From NCBI RefSeq assembly GCF_010669125.1, contig NZ_CP048630.1:2988001-3052000 (forward strand): a stretch of 64,000 nucleotides of DNA, in the 5' to 3' direction. Origin of the DNA: Ancylobacter pratisalsi. Lineage in GTDB: Bacteria > Pseudomonadota > Alphaproteobacteria > Rhizobiales > Xanthobacteraceae. Under the pieces are notes generated by a model. The model saw only the letters and a program-made list of their open reading frames with translations, ran no database searches and was not told the origin of the DNA. The position numbers and the translations under genes are program-made. Position 1 is the first letter of the stretch. The number at the start of each line of letters is the position of its first letter. Below are positions 46,314 to 57,410 of this stretch, piece by piece.

Positions 46314-47165
46314 TCAGGCGTCCTGCATTGGAGTGAACAGAGCGCGATTTGCAGCGATCAGACGGGCGATGGCGTCGATTGTCTCGCGCACACCGCTCCT
46401 GTTCCGGTCCTCACCGTGAACGACCAGCCATTGCTCGTGGGAGATTTCCTCGATCACCGGCCCCGTCCTGATCAGGCTCTCATGGGCAGCGCCGACGAAG
46501 CACGGCAGCACCACCTGCCCGGCGCCGGCCAGCGCCAGATCGAGGAGCGAACGCGGGTTCGACACCTCCATCCGGATGCGGTCGCGTAGATGGCTTCGAA
46601 CCCAGCGTGCGGATGGGGTGTCGACCGTGCAGGCGATCCAATCGTCACGCACCGGTCCGCTGTTCAGAGCATAGGGTGCGAAGGTCACCGTCACTGTGCG
46701 TCGCACCGCCAATCCCGGTTCGGAAGGGCGTTGGTTGCGGATGCCGATGAGCGCTTCACGCCGGCCTATATTGTGCCGCTCCTCCGCTGCGCTGAAGACA
46801 AGGATGTTCCTGGCCGCCCCCAGCGCGTCGATGTGCCGGGTCAGGAACCAGGTCATCCAGGTTCCAGCAGAGATGCGGATGGGTAGTCCGGCGTCCCGAT
46901 CGGAGGCATTCCGCACCATATCGAGAATGCGGTCCTCCACCGCCTCGATCTGCGCGAGACGTTTCTTGCCAGCTTCCGTCAGCGCGTAGCCACTTGGCAG
47001 ACGGCGAAACAGTTCCTCGCCAAGAGCACGCTCCAGATCGACGATATGGCGCCCCAGTGTCGCAGAGCTCTGCCCGCTAGCCTTCGCCGCCGCCGCAAGC
47101 CCGCCGGTCCGTGCGACGGCCAGAAAGATCCGAAGGTCCGACCAGTCGAACGTCGTTTCATCCAT
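46314..47165 (-). CDS. LysR-family transcriptional regulator
   Basis: 283 residues. HTH: LRIFLAVARTGGLAAAAKAS then GQSSATLGRHIVDLERALGE. The effector domain ends near IDAIARLIAANRALF. It diverges from the aldo/keto reductase gene (start 47253) and is the likely regulator of it. It is less similar to the other two LysR proteins of this window than they are to each other. Confidence 0.9.
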   Translation of the reverse strand: MDETTFDWSDLRIFLAVARTGGLAAAAKASGQSSATLGRHIVDLERALGEELFRRLPSGYALTEAGKKRLAQIEAVEDRILDMVRNASDRDAGLPIRISAGTWMTWFLTRHIDALGAARNILVFSAAEERHNIGRREALIGIRNQRPSEPGLAVRRTVTVTFAPYALNSGPVRDDWIACTVDTPSARWVRSHLRDRIRMEVSNPRSLLDLALAGAGQVVLPCFVGAAHESLIRTGPVIEEISHEQWLVVHGEDRNRSGVRETIDAIARLIAANRALFTPMQDA

Positions 47166-47252
47166 GAACGGGGCCTTTCATTCCCGGCGCCTGCACGAGC
47201 CGGCGGCGGCGGCGCAATTTCCCGAACGACTCGGAAGGGAGCTTGCGGAAAT

Positions 47253-48239
47253 ATGACATCAAGATTGCAAACGGCACCACGCATCGGCATGGGCTGCTGG
47301 GCCATCGGAGGCCCGTTCTGGTTCGGCGAGATCGCGGCCGGATATTCCGGCGCGGACGATGTTGAATCCGTGCGGGCCGTCCATGCCGCGTGGGACCACG
47401 GGATCCGGGTGTTCGACACCTCCGCCGTCTATGGCGCAGGCCATTCCGAGCGGCTTCTAGGCAAGGCCCTGGCGGGACGGGATGATGCAGTAATCGTCTC
47501 CAAATTTGGCCATTCGATCGATGCCACGACAAGGCAGCTGAAGGGCCCCCGCTTCGAACCTGAGTATGTTCGCTGGTCGGTCGAGCACAGCCTGAAACGC
47601 CTGGGCCGGGATTATATCGACGTCATGCTGCTGCATCTCAACGACCTCCCGGTCGCGGACGCCGAGCCGGCCTTCGAGACGCTGGAAGCCTTCGTCGCGG
47701 TCGGGGCGATCGGCAGCTATGGCTGGAGCACGGATTTTCCTGCAAGCGCCGGGGCCATGGCCCGCCGCCTTGGCTTCTCGACGGTTCAGCATTCCATGAA
47801 CCTGTTCTTCGATGCACCGTCCATGTGCCGGGTGGCGAGGGAGCACGGCCTGACCCAGCTCATCCGCTCGCCGCTCGGCATGGGCGTGCTGACGGGCAAG
47901 TTCGATGATGGGCGCTCCATACCCGGAGGCGACGTCCGCGCCGGCCCACCGGACTGGCAGGGTTATTTCGACGGTGGCCGTCCCCGCGAGGATCTGGCAC
48001 GGCAGATGGCTGCCGTTCGCGAACTGCTCACGGTCGGAGGCCGAACGCTGACTCAGGGGGCTCTGTGCTGGTTGCTGGCGAAAGGTCCAATGATCTTGCC
48101 AATTCCAGGCGCCAAGACCACCGCCCAAGCGATCGAGAACGCCGCCGCCGTGGTTTTTGGCCCACTGCCGGAGAGCGTGATGGAGGAAATCGAGACGGTT
48201 CTCCAGCGCCCACCCGAGGGCCTGCCACGCGCCCGTTGA
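47253..48239 (+). CDS. Aldo/keto reductase
   Basis: 328 residues from the ATG at 47253; the longer frame to 47046 reads across the divergent LysR gene. IGMGCWAIGGPFWFGEIAAG, FDTSAVYGAGHSERLLGKAL (Asp, Tyr), IVSKFGHSID (Lys), VMLLHLNDLP (His) and PIPGAKTTAQAIENAAA are the family motifs. An NAD(P)H-dependent carbonyl reductase of unknown substrate. Confidence 0.92.
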   Translation: MTSRLQTAPRIGMGCWAIGGPFWFGEIAAGYSGADDVESVRAVHAAWDHGIRVFDTSAVYGAGHSERLLGKALAGRDDAVIVSKFGHSIDATTRQLKGPRFEPEYVRWSVEHSLKRLGRDYIDVMLLHLNDLPVADAEPAFETLEAFVAVGAIGSYGWSTDFPASAGAMARRLGFSTVQHSMNLFFDAPSMCRVAREHGLTQLIRSPLGMGVLTGKFDDGRSIPGGDVRAGPPDWQGYFDGGRPREDLARQMAAVRELLTVGGRTLTQGALCWLLAKGPMILPIPGAKTTAQAIENAAAVVFGPLPESVMEEIETVLQRPPEGLPRAR

Positions 48240-48305
48240 TCATGAGCAGCGTCAGTCGAAGCGGACGCGCCATCGCCCCGCAACGGGCGTTCGAGCGTCC
48301 GCACC

Positions 48306-49004
48306 TCACTCCTGCGCTGGGTATCGGAAGCACTGCTTCAAGCAGTTAAAGTGGCTGCCCTTTGCGGCTGCAGCTGGCATCAAACGCGTAACATCCCTGC
48401 GGATGCGCCGGAGTTCTGGCCACGGGAAATGCCGCCCCTCAGCGCCATCCGCTCCGACGGCGATCAGCACGTCGAGCTTCGCGGAGAGGCCGCGCAGAGA
48501 CGTGGCGTCCGCTGCAAAGAGCTTCGCGATCAGACGCTCTTCATCGTTGGACGCTGCGGCCTCTTCCTGCCGGGTGACGGAGTAGCCGATGGCGAGATCC
48601 GCGTCGTCCCAACGCTGCTGATGTGCGCGCAGCACTGCGGCGACTTCGGCGCGCCGCGTGCAAAGCGACGGCACATCGCCAGCAAGCTCATCGAACTGCC
48701 GCAAGGAGTTGATGCGCACCGGTGATGGCAGTTCGGCTGCAGCCAGAACCGCCTGCGGAAAGCCGATCGTCCGCGCGAGTTCGGACTCCAGACGTTGCTG
48801 TTTGCGACACAGTGCAAGCGTTCGCCGATGCGCGGCGCGCCACGCATTCCACGCAATGACTGCGGCGTCCGTCGTGCCGCGATCCTGCGGCGCAGCTGCA
48901 GCGGAATTGTTGAAGGAGGTGCCGCCGATCGTCATCAGGGCGGCAGAGAGAACGTCCCTCCGGGATGGTCGGGACAGACTCGTGCTAATCTCAGAATCAG
49001 CCAT
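48306..49004 (-). CDS. Hypothetical exported protein with Tat-like leader
   Basis: 232 residues from the ATG at 49004 (a longer frame starts at 49055). SRRDVLSAALMTIGGTSFNN is a Tat-like leader; the mature part is helical, rich in Ala, Arg and Glu, with Cys pairs far apart (LCRKQQ; SLCTRR; CLKQCF). I do not recognise a family. It ends about 65 bp from the AKR gene on the opposite strand, so it converges with it. Confidence 0.6.
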   Translation of the reverse strand: MADSEISTSLSRPSRRDVLSAALMTIGGTSFNNSAAAAPQDRGTTDAAVIAWNAWRAAHRRTLALCRKQQRLESELARTIGFPQAVLAAAELPSPVRINSLRQFDELAGDVPSLCTRRAEVAAVLRAHQQRWDDADLAIGYSVTRQEEAAASNDEERLIAKLFAADATSLRGLSAKLDVLIAVGADGAEGRHFPWPELRRIRRDVTRLMPAAAAKGSHFNCLKQCFRYPAQE

Positions 49005-49139
49005 GATCCGAGCTCCACTCAGCTTGGGTGTGGTCAGGCCGGGCGCGTGGTGCAAACACGCGTTCGGCCGTCATGAGTCACCAAAGGTACACTTCTGTAG
49101 GTCGATGAACAATAAAAATCACCATATTATGGTGACTTC

Positions 49140-49376
49140 GTGACCCCGGCGCAGTGCAGGATGGCGCGCGCGGCGTTGACGTGGGGAGTGCTCGATCTCG
49201 CTCGCGAGGCTTCTATTTCCACGCAGACGATCGTGCGTTTCGAACGCGGTGAACAGCTTCGTTCTTCGACAGTCGCAGCGATGCGGGACGCTCTAGAAGC
49301 CGCCGGCATCGAGTTCATTCCGGAGAACGGCGGCGGAGTCGGTGTGCGCTTCCGCAAACCATCAGCATCCGAATAA
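49140..49376 (+). CDS. Small XRE-type helix-turn-helix protein
   Basis: 78 residues from a GTG start. CRMARAALTWGVLDLAREAS and ISTQTIVRFERGEQ are a Cro/C1-type helix-turn-helix; the C-terminal EAAGIEFIPENGGGVGVRFR ending is a signature of a widespread small alphaproteobacterial regulator family often found on integrative elements. It lies at the left of the relaxase/recombinase region. Confidence 0.82.
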   Translation: MTPAQCRMARAALTWGVLDLAREASISTQTIVRFERGEQLRSSTVAAMRDALEAAGIEFIPENGGGVGVRFRKPSASE

Positions 49377-49988
49377 GGCCGCGTTGGTTGCAGCTAGTTC
49401 GGTGAGAAACTGCGGGATCATCGCAGCTCGACGGCAGTTTCGTTGCATGGTTTCTGCACGGCATCGGGCACTGATCGGCATCTTCAGTGCAGGTTCGACG
49501 GAAGCGCGACTGCAGTCTAATCGACCTTTGACCGCGAACTCGCGGCATCAATAGTTACCCCTACCATGCCGGCTGTAGCAGCTGGGGCCGCGTTGGCGCG
49601 TCATAGGTTAGCTCGGGCCACTGCCAACGATGCTCGGTTGCTTCTTCGTAGTATATGTGGCGTGAACATTTATTTCAGGTGCGACTGTAGCAACACCGAA
49701 GGAATTGAGGGCAAGATAAAGCGATCTCCCGATCGCAATGTCTGGCGACATTATCTGGCTGTCTGCACATTGGTTTTAGCAGGTTGAGCTACGGTGCCGA
49801 GCGTGAATCGCAGGGTGCTGGCGAGCCGGTCGATTGATCTAAGGTTATGATCCGAATTGGGGTTTATGGACGTAGGCCACAATGTGCGCTCCGCCCTCTG
49901 CCCGCTGTGACAGGTCTTTGCACGCTACTCCGCGAAGCCGCCTTTTCTACGCTTGATACTATGAGACGATGCCCCTCATCGTGCCGGC
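49377..49988. other. Intergenic region before relaxase
   Basis: No gene that I can support in about 610 bp. It would be a natural place for an oriT nick site upstream of the relaxase gene, but I find no clear nic consensus by eye. Confidence 0.35.
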
Positions 49989-52049
49989 ATGGCACAGGAC
50001 GGCAGTGACAAATTCCGGGTACGGCCGGGTCGGATTCGTCAGCGTGGCACGCGACAGAGCGGCCTTGCGACGCTGCCGTTCCGGCGCCAGGTCGAGATCG
50101 CCGTGCGCGAGGCCGGCGGATGGTCAGGCCGGAAAGGAAGCGGGCGTTACAACGCCCGCGGTCGCGGCGTCCGGGCGGCGGGCGCGCTTTCCGGTGTTGA
50201 CCGCGGCTGGAAGGTCGATGCCGGTGGACGCTTCCGCTCTCGCCGCGTGGTGGTGAAGGCGCGGGTGGTGAAGCTCGGCGCCGTGCGGGGGCGCGGAGGT
50301 CGCAAGACAGTCGGCCCTTCCGCTAAGGCGGTCGATGCGCATCTGCGCTATCTCCAGCGCGACGGCGTCACGCCCGACAGGCAGAAGGGACGCTGCTACT
50401 CGGCGGTCGAGGATGAGGCCGATGGCAAGGCGTTCCTGGAGCGCGGCCGCGAGGACCGCCACCAGTTCCGCTTCATCGTCGCGCCGGAAGATGGGCTGGA
50501 GCTCGGCGACCTCAAAGGCTTCACCCGCGAGCTCATGGGGCAGATGGAGAATGATCTCGGTACCAAGCTCGACTGGATCGCGGTCGATCATCACAACACT
50601 GGCCATCCCCACACCCATGTGCTGGTGCGCGGCGTCACCGATGAGGGACGCACCCTCACCATAGCGGGCGACTACATCGCCCATGGGATACGCCACAGAG
50701 CTAGCGACATCATCACCCGTGAGCTCGGCCCGCAGAGCGAGGTGGAGTTGCAGCAGAAACTCGCCTCCGAGGTCGAGGCCGAGCGGCTCACCCGGCTGGA
50801 TCGTCTCTTGATCCAGGAGCAGGAACGCGAGGGCTCTGTCGATCTGTTCATCAGCGGCAACCGGCTGATCCGGGAGAACCAGAATCTCCTCCTCGGCCGG
50901 TTGCGCAAGCTGGAGGGCTATGGCCTCGCCAACGAGGACTTCCCCAGCGAGTGGATGGTCGCGTCACGCACGGAAGCGACCCTCAACGAGATGGAAGCCC
51001 GCAATGACGTCATCCGCTCCATGCGCCAGGCCGTCGAAGACAATGGCCTCGGGGAAGAGCGCGGCACCAGCCAATTTGTCCGCCATGGGCAGGAGCCCGA
51101 GCAGACGCTCGCCGGCCGGGTGCTGGGCAAGGGACTTGCCGGCGACGGTTTGAGCGAGACCACCTATCTCGTGGTCGATGGGATCGACGCCCGCGTCCAC
51201 CATGTCGAGTTCGCGGACGCGGTTAAGCTCGAGGGCGTCCAGCGCGGTATGATCGTCGAGGTCACGCCGCCGATCACCCAGCCGCGCATGGTCGATCTCA
51301 ATATTCAGCAGAATGCCGACCCGGATGGTGTCTACAGCCCGAGTACGCACCTCGCCCGCATTCGCGACCGCTTCGCCGAACAGGGCAAGGACCCGGAGGC
51401 CTATATCCGCTCGCATGTCCGGCGATTGGAAGCCCTCCGACGCGCCGGTCATGTCGAGCGGGTTCATGCGGAACATTGGAACATCCCTAAGGATCTCCCC
51501 GAGCGAGGCCTTGCCTATGACCGCTCGCTTGGCGGCAAAGGCCCCAACATTCGGATCGCGTCAGAGTTCTCGCTCGACCGGCAGATCGGCGCGGAGGGCG
51601 CCACCTGGCTCGACCGGGAGCTCGTCGCGCCGACATCGCGTTCACCCGACGGGTTCGGCAGAGACGTTGCCCTTGCCCTCGATCAACGGCGGAGCAAACT
51701 CGTCGACATGGGCCTCGCCACGCGGCAACCTAGCGGGGGAATTGAGGCACCCGACCTGCTCAACCGTCTGGGGCGCCGTGAGGTTGAGCGTGTCGCTGCC
51801 GACATCGCGAAATCTACGGGTTTGGCCTACCGGCCCTCCACCCGCGGCGAGTATGTGTCCGGCACCGTCACCCGCCAGCTTCAGCTCGTCTCCGGCCGCT
51901 TCGCCATGCTGGAGCACGGGCTCGGCTTCCAACTCGTGCCTTGGCAGCCAATGCTCGACAAGCAGGTCGGCCGGCAACTTTCCGGTGTCATGCGCGGAGA
52001 TGGCGGGATCGAGTGGGAGGTCGGCCGGCAGAGGGGGCTGGGGTTGTGA
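49989..52049 (+). CDS. Relaxase/mobilisation nuclease with DUF3363 domain
   Basis: 686 residues. The N-terminus (FRVRPGRIRQRGTR) and the HUH-type triad in DHHNTGHPHTHVLVRG (His201-His210) match the VirD2-like relaxases with a DUF3363 C-terminus. Such proteins nick DNA at oriT of conjugative or mobilisable elements. No coupling protein, transfer ATPase or other conjugation gene is seen nearby, so the element is either mobilised in trans or decayed. Confidence 0.9.
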   Translation: MAQDGSDKFRVRPGRIRQRGTRQSGLATLPFRRQVEIAVREAGGWSGRKGSGRYNARGRGVRAAGALSGVDRGWKVDAGGRFRSRRVVVKARVVKLGAVRGRGGRKTVGPSAKAVDAHLRYLQRDGVTPDRQKGRCYSAVEDEADGKAFLERGREDRHQFRFIVAPEDGLELGDLKGFTRELMGQMENDLGTKLDWIAVDHHNTGHPHTHVLVRGVTDEGRTLTIAGDYIAHGIRHRASDIITRELGPQSEVELQQKLASEVEAERLTRLDRLLIQEQEREGSVDLFISGNRLIRENQNLLLGRLRKLEGYGLANEDFPSEWMVASRTEATLNEMEARNDVIRSMRQAVEDNGLGEERGTSQFVRHGQEPEQTLAGRVLGKGLAGDGLSETTYLVVDGIDARVHHVEFADAVKLEGVQRGMIVEVTPPITQPRMVDLNIQQNADPDGVYSPSTHLARIRDRFAEQGKDPEAYIRSHVRRLEALRRAGHVERVHAEHWNIPKDLPERGLAYDRSLGGKGPNIRIASEFSLDRQIGAEGATWLDRELVAPTSRSPDGFGRDVALALDQRRSKLVDMGLATRQPSGGIEAPDLLNRLGRREVERVAADIAKSTGLAYRPSTRGEYVSGTVTRQLQLVSGRFAMLEHGLGFQLVPWQPMLDKQVGRQLSGVMRGDGGIEWEVGRQRGLGL

Positions 52050-52437
52050 ACACCGGGCTCCAAGCTGTTGTCGCTCTCGGGTCGAATCGTGCCGACCGGC
52101 GTCATCCCGCCTACAACGGCAGTTGAAGAAAGGATCTTCCGCGAGAAGCAGGGTGCCGGTCAGCCGCGGCTGCCTCAAGGCTGGCGCTATGCGCCACCGC
52201 TCACGCGGCTGCGGCCTTGACCCAGCGGCGGTAGACCGGAGCGGGCTGATCGTCGCGAATGGAGAGTTGTGAGCAGCCTCTCAGTTCCGATCATGTTTTA
52301 AACGCTGAGGATACGACAGGAGGACATGTTCGCAGCGGCTATCACGAATGACCGATTTGGGGCCCGTAAGTCGGATGGCAGCTTTTGAAGGAAGAGGCGG
52401 AAAAGCGCCCGTTGCGGCCGAGGTCAGACCGGCCGGC
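52050..52437. other. Gap after relaxase
   Basis: No supported gene in about 390 bp. Short frames after the relaxase stop do not resemble any family I know. Confidence 0.35.
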
Positions 52438-53124
52438 TCAGGGTCCAAGAGTGACTTTTCGGAACACGATTCCCACCCTGAAGCTACGATCCTCAGTCAG
52501 AAAGCGGTGGCTCTGCATCAGCTCGTACCGCGACATGAACGGCAGCTTCTCCAGCGAGAAATCGTCTTCATCGTGGAGCACGCAGAACACGACCGAGTAG
52601 TCCTTTTCGTTTAGATCCGCCTTCTTTTTCGGGATCAACGCAAGGAAACCCGGCTTGTCTTTCGCAACATTCACGGGATCGTCATCGGCATCGATCCACG
52701 CCGTCATTCCGTTACGGCAGGCGGTATCTGTCGAAAAGGCGTGGGCGTAGAACCTGCCTTGCGTGAACAGGTGGCTAATCGATGCCGCGCCGGAGGAGTA
52801 GCGTTTGACGTGAATGATGGAGCGATCGGCATGCAGCAGGTCGCACACTTCGTATCGACGCTGCCCCGCGATCTCGAGCTTGGCCTTGTCGAGGAGATAG
52901 AGGTCCGCACAACCTTCCGCCGCACGACGGTTGAAAACCTCCTCGCGGTTCTCCTTCCGATCGGCCTTGTAGATGTTGATGCCGTGAGGGAGGTAGGCGG
53001 GATCAAGCAGGAGATCATGGTCGTGGAGATACTGTTCGACCGACGCCTTCAGCTCCTCGGACACCTCACGCCACTGCCCCGACGAAAGAACAAATGTCCG
53101 CCCGTTCCATTCGACCTCAGCCAC
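52438..53124 (-). CDS. DUF6119/TIGR04141-type protein, C-terminal half (downstream of in-frame TGA)
   Basis: 228 residues if a GTG at 53124 is used. CDLLHADRSIIHVKRYSSGA and ASISHLFTQGRFYAHAFSTD are the conserved C-terminal motifs of the sporadically distributed DUF6119 (TIGR04141) family, whose normal length is 500-600 residues. The frame is continuous with the upstream ORF (53131-54156) through one TGA; the codons between are TGA-TGC-CTG before the GTG. It is therefore the second half of one gene. Whether it is made by re-initiation is unknown. The A+T content is visibly higher than in the core genes. Confidence 0.8.
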   Translation of the reverse strand: MAEVEWNGRTFVLSSGQWREVSEELKASVEQYLHDHDLLLDPAYLPHGINIYKADRKENREEVFNRRAAEGCADLYLLDKAKLEIAGQRRYEVCDLLHADRSIIHVKRYSSGAASISHLFTQGRFYAHAFSTDTACRNGMTAWIDADDDPVNVAKDKPGFLALIPKKKADLNEKDYSVVFCVLHDEDDFSLEKLPFMSRYELMQSHRFLTEDRSFRVGIVFRKVTLGP

Positions 53125-53130
53125 CAGGCA

Positions 53131-54156
53131 TCAATAGGCATCCCAGCGCACGAAGGTTCGATCGAGCTCCGGATTGTACTCGAATATCTTCCACCCCTTG
53201 ACACGGGTCTCGTCGAGATCCTTCAGCCGGCGGCGCTTGACTGCGATCAGGTCGGCGATGCGCAGATCGTCGAACGTCTCGATCTCTTCGTCACCATCCT
53301 TCTCGACGTAGGCGAACGAGCTGTCGTCGGCGGCGAGAAAGTCCGGCGGCGCGAGGTGAATGGCATTGAAATTCTTCGCTTCAATGGCTGCGCAGAGCAA
53401 GCGGTTCAGCTCCGCTATGACGACCGGGTCGCTCTCGTGCCGGAGGATGTCGTACACTTTTAGGTCGGTCTTAGTGTAGTCGTCTGAGACATATCGCTCT
53501 TCAAGCTTCCGGCAGAGCTGCGCCAGATAAGTCCAGGTTACTTCCTGATCTTTCGGGAACTTGATCAGGATGCTGTCCTTGCCGCGGAAGGATTCGACCA
53601 GTTCCTTGTATTCCGTCTTCACATGGCCAGAGATCGTGCGGAGGAATTCGGACTCGGTGTTGATACCGAACACGCCGAGGCTTGTCCCCGTGCTGGCCTG
53701 CCGCTCGGTCTGTCGGCTGATTGCCTCGTGCGCGGCTGTCTGGATCCGCCGGAGCTTCTCGGCGTCGCAGATGTTCATCCCGACCTTAATGCCGAAGTCG
53801 TAGACGATCTGGTCCTTATCCAGGTAGGTGTCGCCATGCTGGCCAAAAGCAGCCGCGTAGAACACATCGTCCGCGCCGTCCTTGCCGATGACCCGCAGTG
53901 CCATGAGGGCACGCGGATATTTGTTGAACGCCTCGTAGGTGTATTTCTTCTCTGCGAAGCCGGAGTTGAGGAAGCGGAGCCAGGGGATCTGCTCGTCGGT
54001 CTTCTGACCGCCGCCCGCGGGATCGTATTTGATGCACCCCTCGAACTCCTCGTTCGGATCGATGTGGGTGTAGGTCGCTAGATCGCCCTTTAGGAATTCC
54101 TCGAAATTCTTACCGTCCTTGATCCTAAAAAGTGTGATGCGCTTCATGTCCGACAT
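53131..54156 (-). CDS. DUF6119/TIGR04141-type protein, N-terminal half (ends at in-frame TGA)
   Basis: 341 residues. ITLFRIKDGKNFEEFLKGDL at the start, then FGIKVGMNICDAEKLRRIQT and GTSLGVFGINTESEFLRTIS are the family's N-terminal motifs (FG(L/I)RVALN ... LR, then SLSAFGVD-like). The stop is a TGA at 53131-53133 after VRWDAY; intact relatives continue with a residue such as Arg and then CLVAEVE, so CGA to TGA is a plausible single change. The family is found in scattered genomic islands and its function is not established; antiphage defence has been suspected by its distribution, but I cannot support that from sequence. Confidence 0.82.
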   Translation of the reverse strand: MSDMKRITLFRIKDGKNFEEFLKGDLATYTHIDPNEEFEGCIKYDPAGGGQKTDEQIPWLRFLNSGFAEKKYTYEAFNKYPRALMALRVIGKDGADDVFYAAAFGQHGDTYLDKDQIVYDFGIKVGMNICDAEKLRRIQTAAHEAISRQTERQASTGTSLGVFGINTESEFLRTISGHVKTEYKELVESFRGKDSILIKFPKDQEVTWTYLAQLCRKLEERYVSDDYTKTDLKVYDILRHESDPVVIAELNRLLCAAIEAKNFNAIHLAPPDFLAADDSSFAYVEKDGDEEIETFDDLRIADLIAVKRRRLKDLDETRVKGWKIFEYNPELDRTFVRWDAY

Positions 54157-54327
54157 AGTGTCCGCCCCCGCGTGACAAGTGCCTTTAAATCAAATCATAT
54201 CGAACCTTAAGTTCAAACTCTACTCCACAGGATCGGGGCAACTGCCCACGGCGAAATGATTCATCCTCTTGCGTCGACATAGAGTTTCAATTTAAGATTT
54301 TTGTTCAATCTTGGGAATGTAGGTCAC

Positions 54328-54993
54328 ATGTCCGTTCTGGATATTCCTCTCCGAAAAGCACTGCAGTTGTTCTATGCGCCATCACCGTTACGGCGGTCAA
54401 TTTTGAAAGAGGATATTCGTCTTGACCGCAAGAAGGACGCCGGCGGCAACCGGAGCCAAGGCGGAGATTTCTATGTACCCTTTTGGGCAGATGTGAAGAA
54501 GCATATATCGGGCAATGGTGATCTAGCACGATTGACTAATGACCGTATAGAATCGAATAGAAGCTTCAAACGACTCTACCCGCTACTGAAAGACGGCATT
54601 CTCGAACTGCTCAGTTCAAAATTGCGTTGGTCAAACGAGCCGATTGAGATCATCCCCAAGAGCGTGCACGGCGACCTGCGAATTGAAGATATTGGCGGGA
54701 CAATCCGAATACGAGACGCTCTACACGCGCGAGTCAGGGGCGAATACACCCGTGTTGTGTATCCTTACTTTAGCGAGGAGCCTGCCCTCTCCGAGGAAGG
54801 TGGACGATTAGGCCTGTGGGCGATGCAAAATGCGCTTACAAAGCTTGATGCGGGTGACATGCGCATCATCGACCCACTTCGCAAGACCTTCTTTTCACCG
54901 CAGACCACTCCATTGCGGGGCGATGAGGAGACGGTTTTTCGTGAAAGGTACCGATCACTGATCGGCGAATGGGAGCACTTGAAACGCGAGTGA
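54328..54993 (+). CDS. Hypothetical protein divergent from the DUF6119-type gene
   Basis: 221 residues from the ATG at 54328 (a TTG at 54301 gives nine more). It is hydrophilic with no signal peptide or membrane segment and no family I recognise; notable features are basic N-terminal residues (LRRSILKEDIRLDRKKDAGG) and a long charged middle. It is more AT-rich than neighbouring genes and was probably acquired with the element. It shares a 171-bp AT-rich promoter gap with the DUF6119-type gene, so the two may be a regulated pair. Confidence 0.7.
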   Translation: MSVLDIPLRKALQLFYAPSPLRRSILKEDIRLDRKKDAGGNRSQGGDFYVPFWADVKKHISGNGDLARLTNDRIESNRSFKRLYPLLKDGILELLSSKLRWSNEPIEIIPKSVHGDLRIEDIGGTIRIRDALHARVRGEYTRVVYPYFSEEPALSEEGGRLGLWAMQNALTKLDAGDMRIIDPLRKTFFSPQTTPLRGDEETVFRERYRSLIGEWEHLKRE

Positions 54994-55051
54994 GATAGGT
55001 GTGGCGTACCTATACATGTAGAGCCTTCTATTATTCTTCAGCACGTCGCAA

Positions 55052-55070
55052 ACGTCCGCTTTTCGGACGT
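55052..55070. terminator. Hairpin in the gap before the recombinase
   Basis: ACGTCCG-CTTTT-CGGACGT is a perfect 7-bp stem with a 5-base loop. It is about 60 bp past the 54328-54993 stop and could be its terminator, although no clear T-run follows. The rest of the gap (54994-55352) has nothing else I can support. Confidence 0.4.
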
Positions 55071-55352
55071 GTCACGGTCGGCCGAATTGTCCGAAAAGGG
55101 CGGCGCAGGCCACCGTTCGCAAAGGCGTGCCGAGATGCCTTGCAAGAAAGTACCGCGTGTTACAGGTCATAGATCGGCTGTTGGGCATCGGTCGCCGTCG
55201 CGTCAGTCTTAGGAATGACCAGACGCTCACATTCGCCCACTCGATACCCCGCATGTCGATTTGTACCGGGCCGCTTGCCCGACAACCTCTACACCTACTC
55301 GGAGACGCGGCCGCCCCGCCGCAGGACGCGGTCGTCCCCAGATCCCACCCCC

Positions 55353-55463
55353 ATGACCGTCACCGACGACTGGCCAGAATACATTCCGGTGACAGAGGCA
55401 GAGATCGCTGTCTTCGAGGCGTGGTTCGGGGATATTCTGGAGGAGCTGATCCAAGGGGAATGA
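55353..55463 (+). CDS. Small protein upstream of the recombinase
   Basis: 36 residues, VTDDWPEYIPVTEAEIAVFE then AWFGDILEELIQGE, acidic and helical. It ends 24 bp before the recombinase start. A decayed relative is at 10090-10203, which argues that this is a real, conserved companion of such recombinases. Possible role as a regulator or directionality factor; that is inference. Confidence 0.6.
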   Translation: MTVTDDWPEYIPVTEAEIAVFEAWFGDILEELIQGE

Positions 55464-55487
55464 CTGCCTGACGCGAAAGGCTCTGCC

Positions 55488-57272
<1,785 letters not shown>

Positions 57273-57410
57273 CAAATCCACTTGTCAGTTTCATGCGCCA
57301 CGCGTCAGCCTCTTCCACCGCGCGCCGCTGGTCCGGGCGCGCGGTGTCCTGATGTGCCGCATCTGTCTACACGGCGCAGTGGCGCGGTGAGCTGTCCGTG
57401 GAGGGCAGAC

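Noticed and set aside
53131..53133. Selenocysteine decoding of the TGA in the DUF6119-type gene
   Set aside because: No hairpin of the bacterial SECIS kind is apparent just downstream and the family has no known selenoproteins; a nonsense change is simpler.
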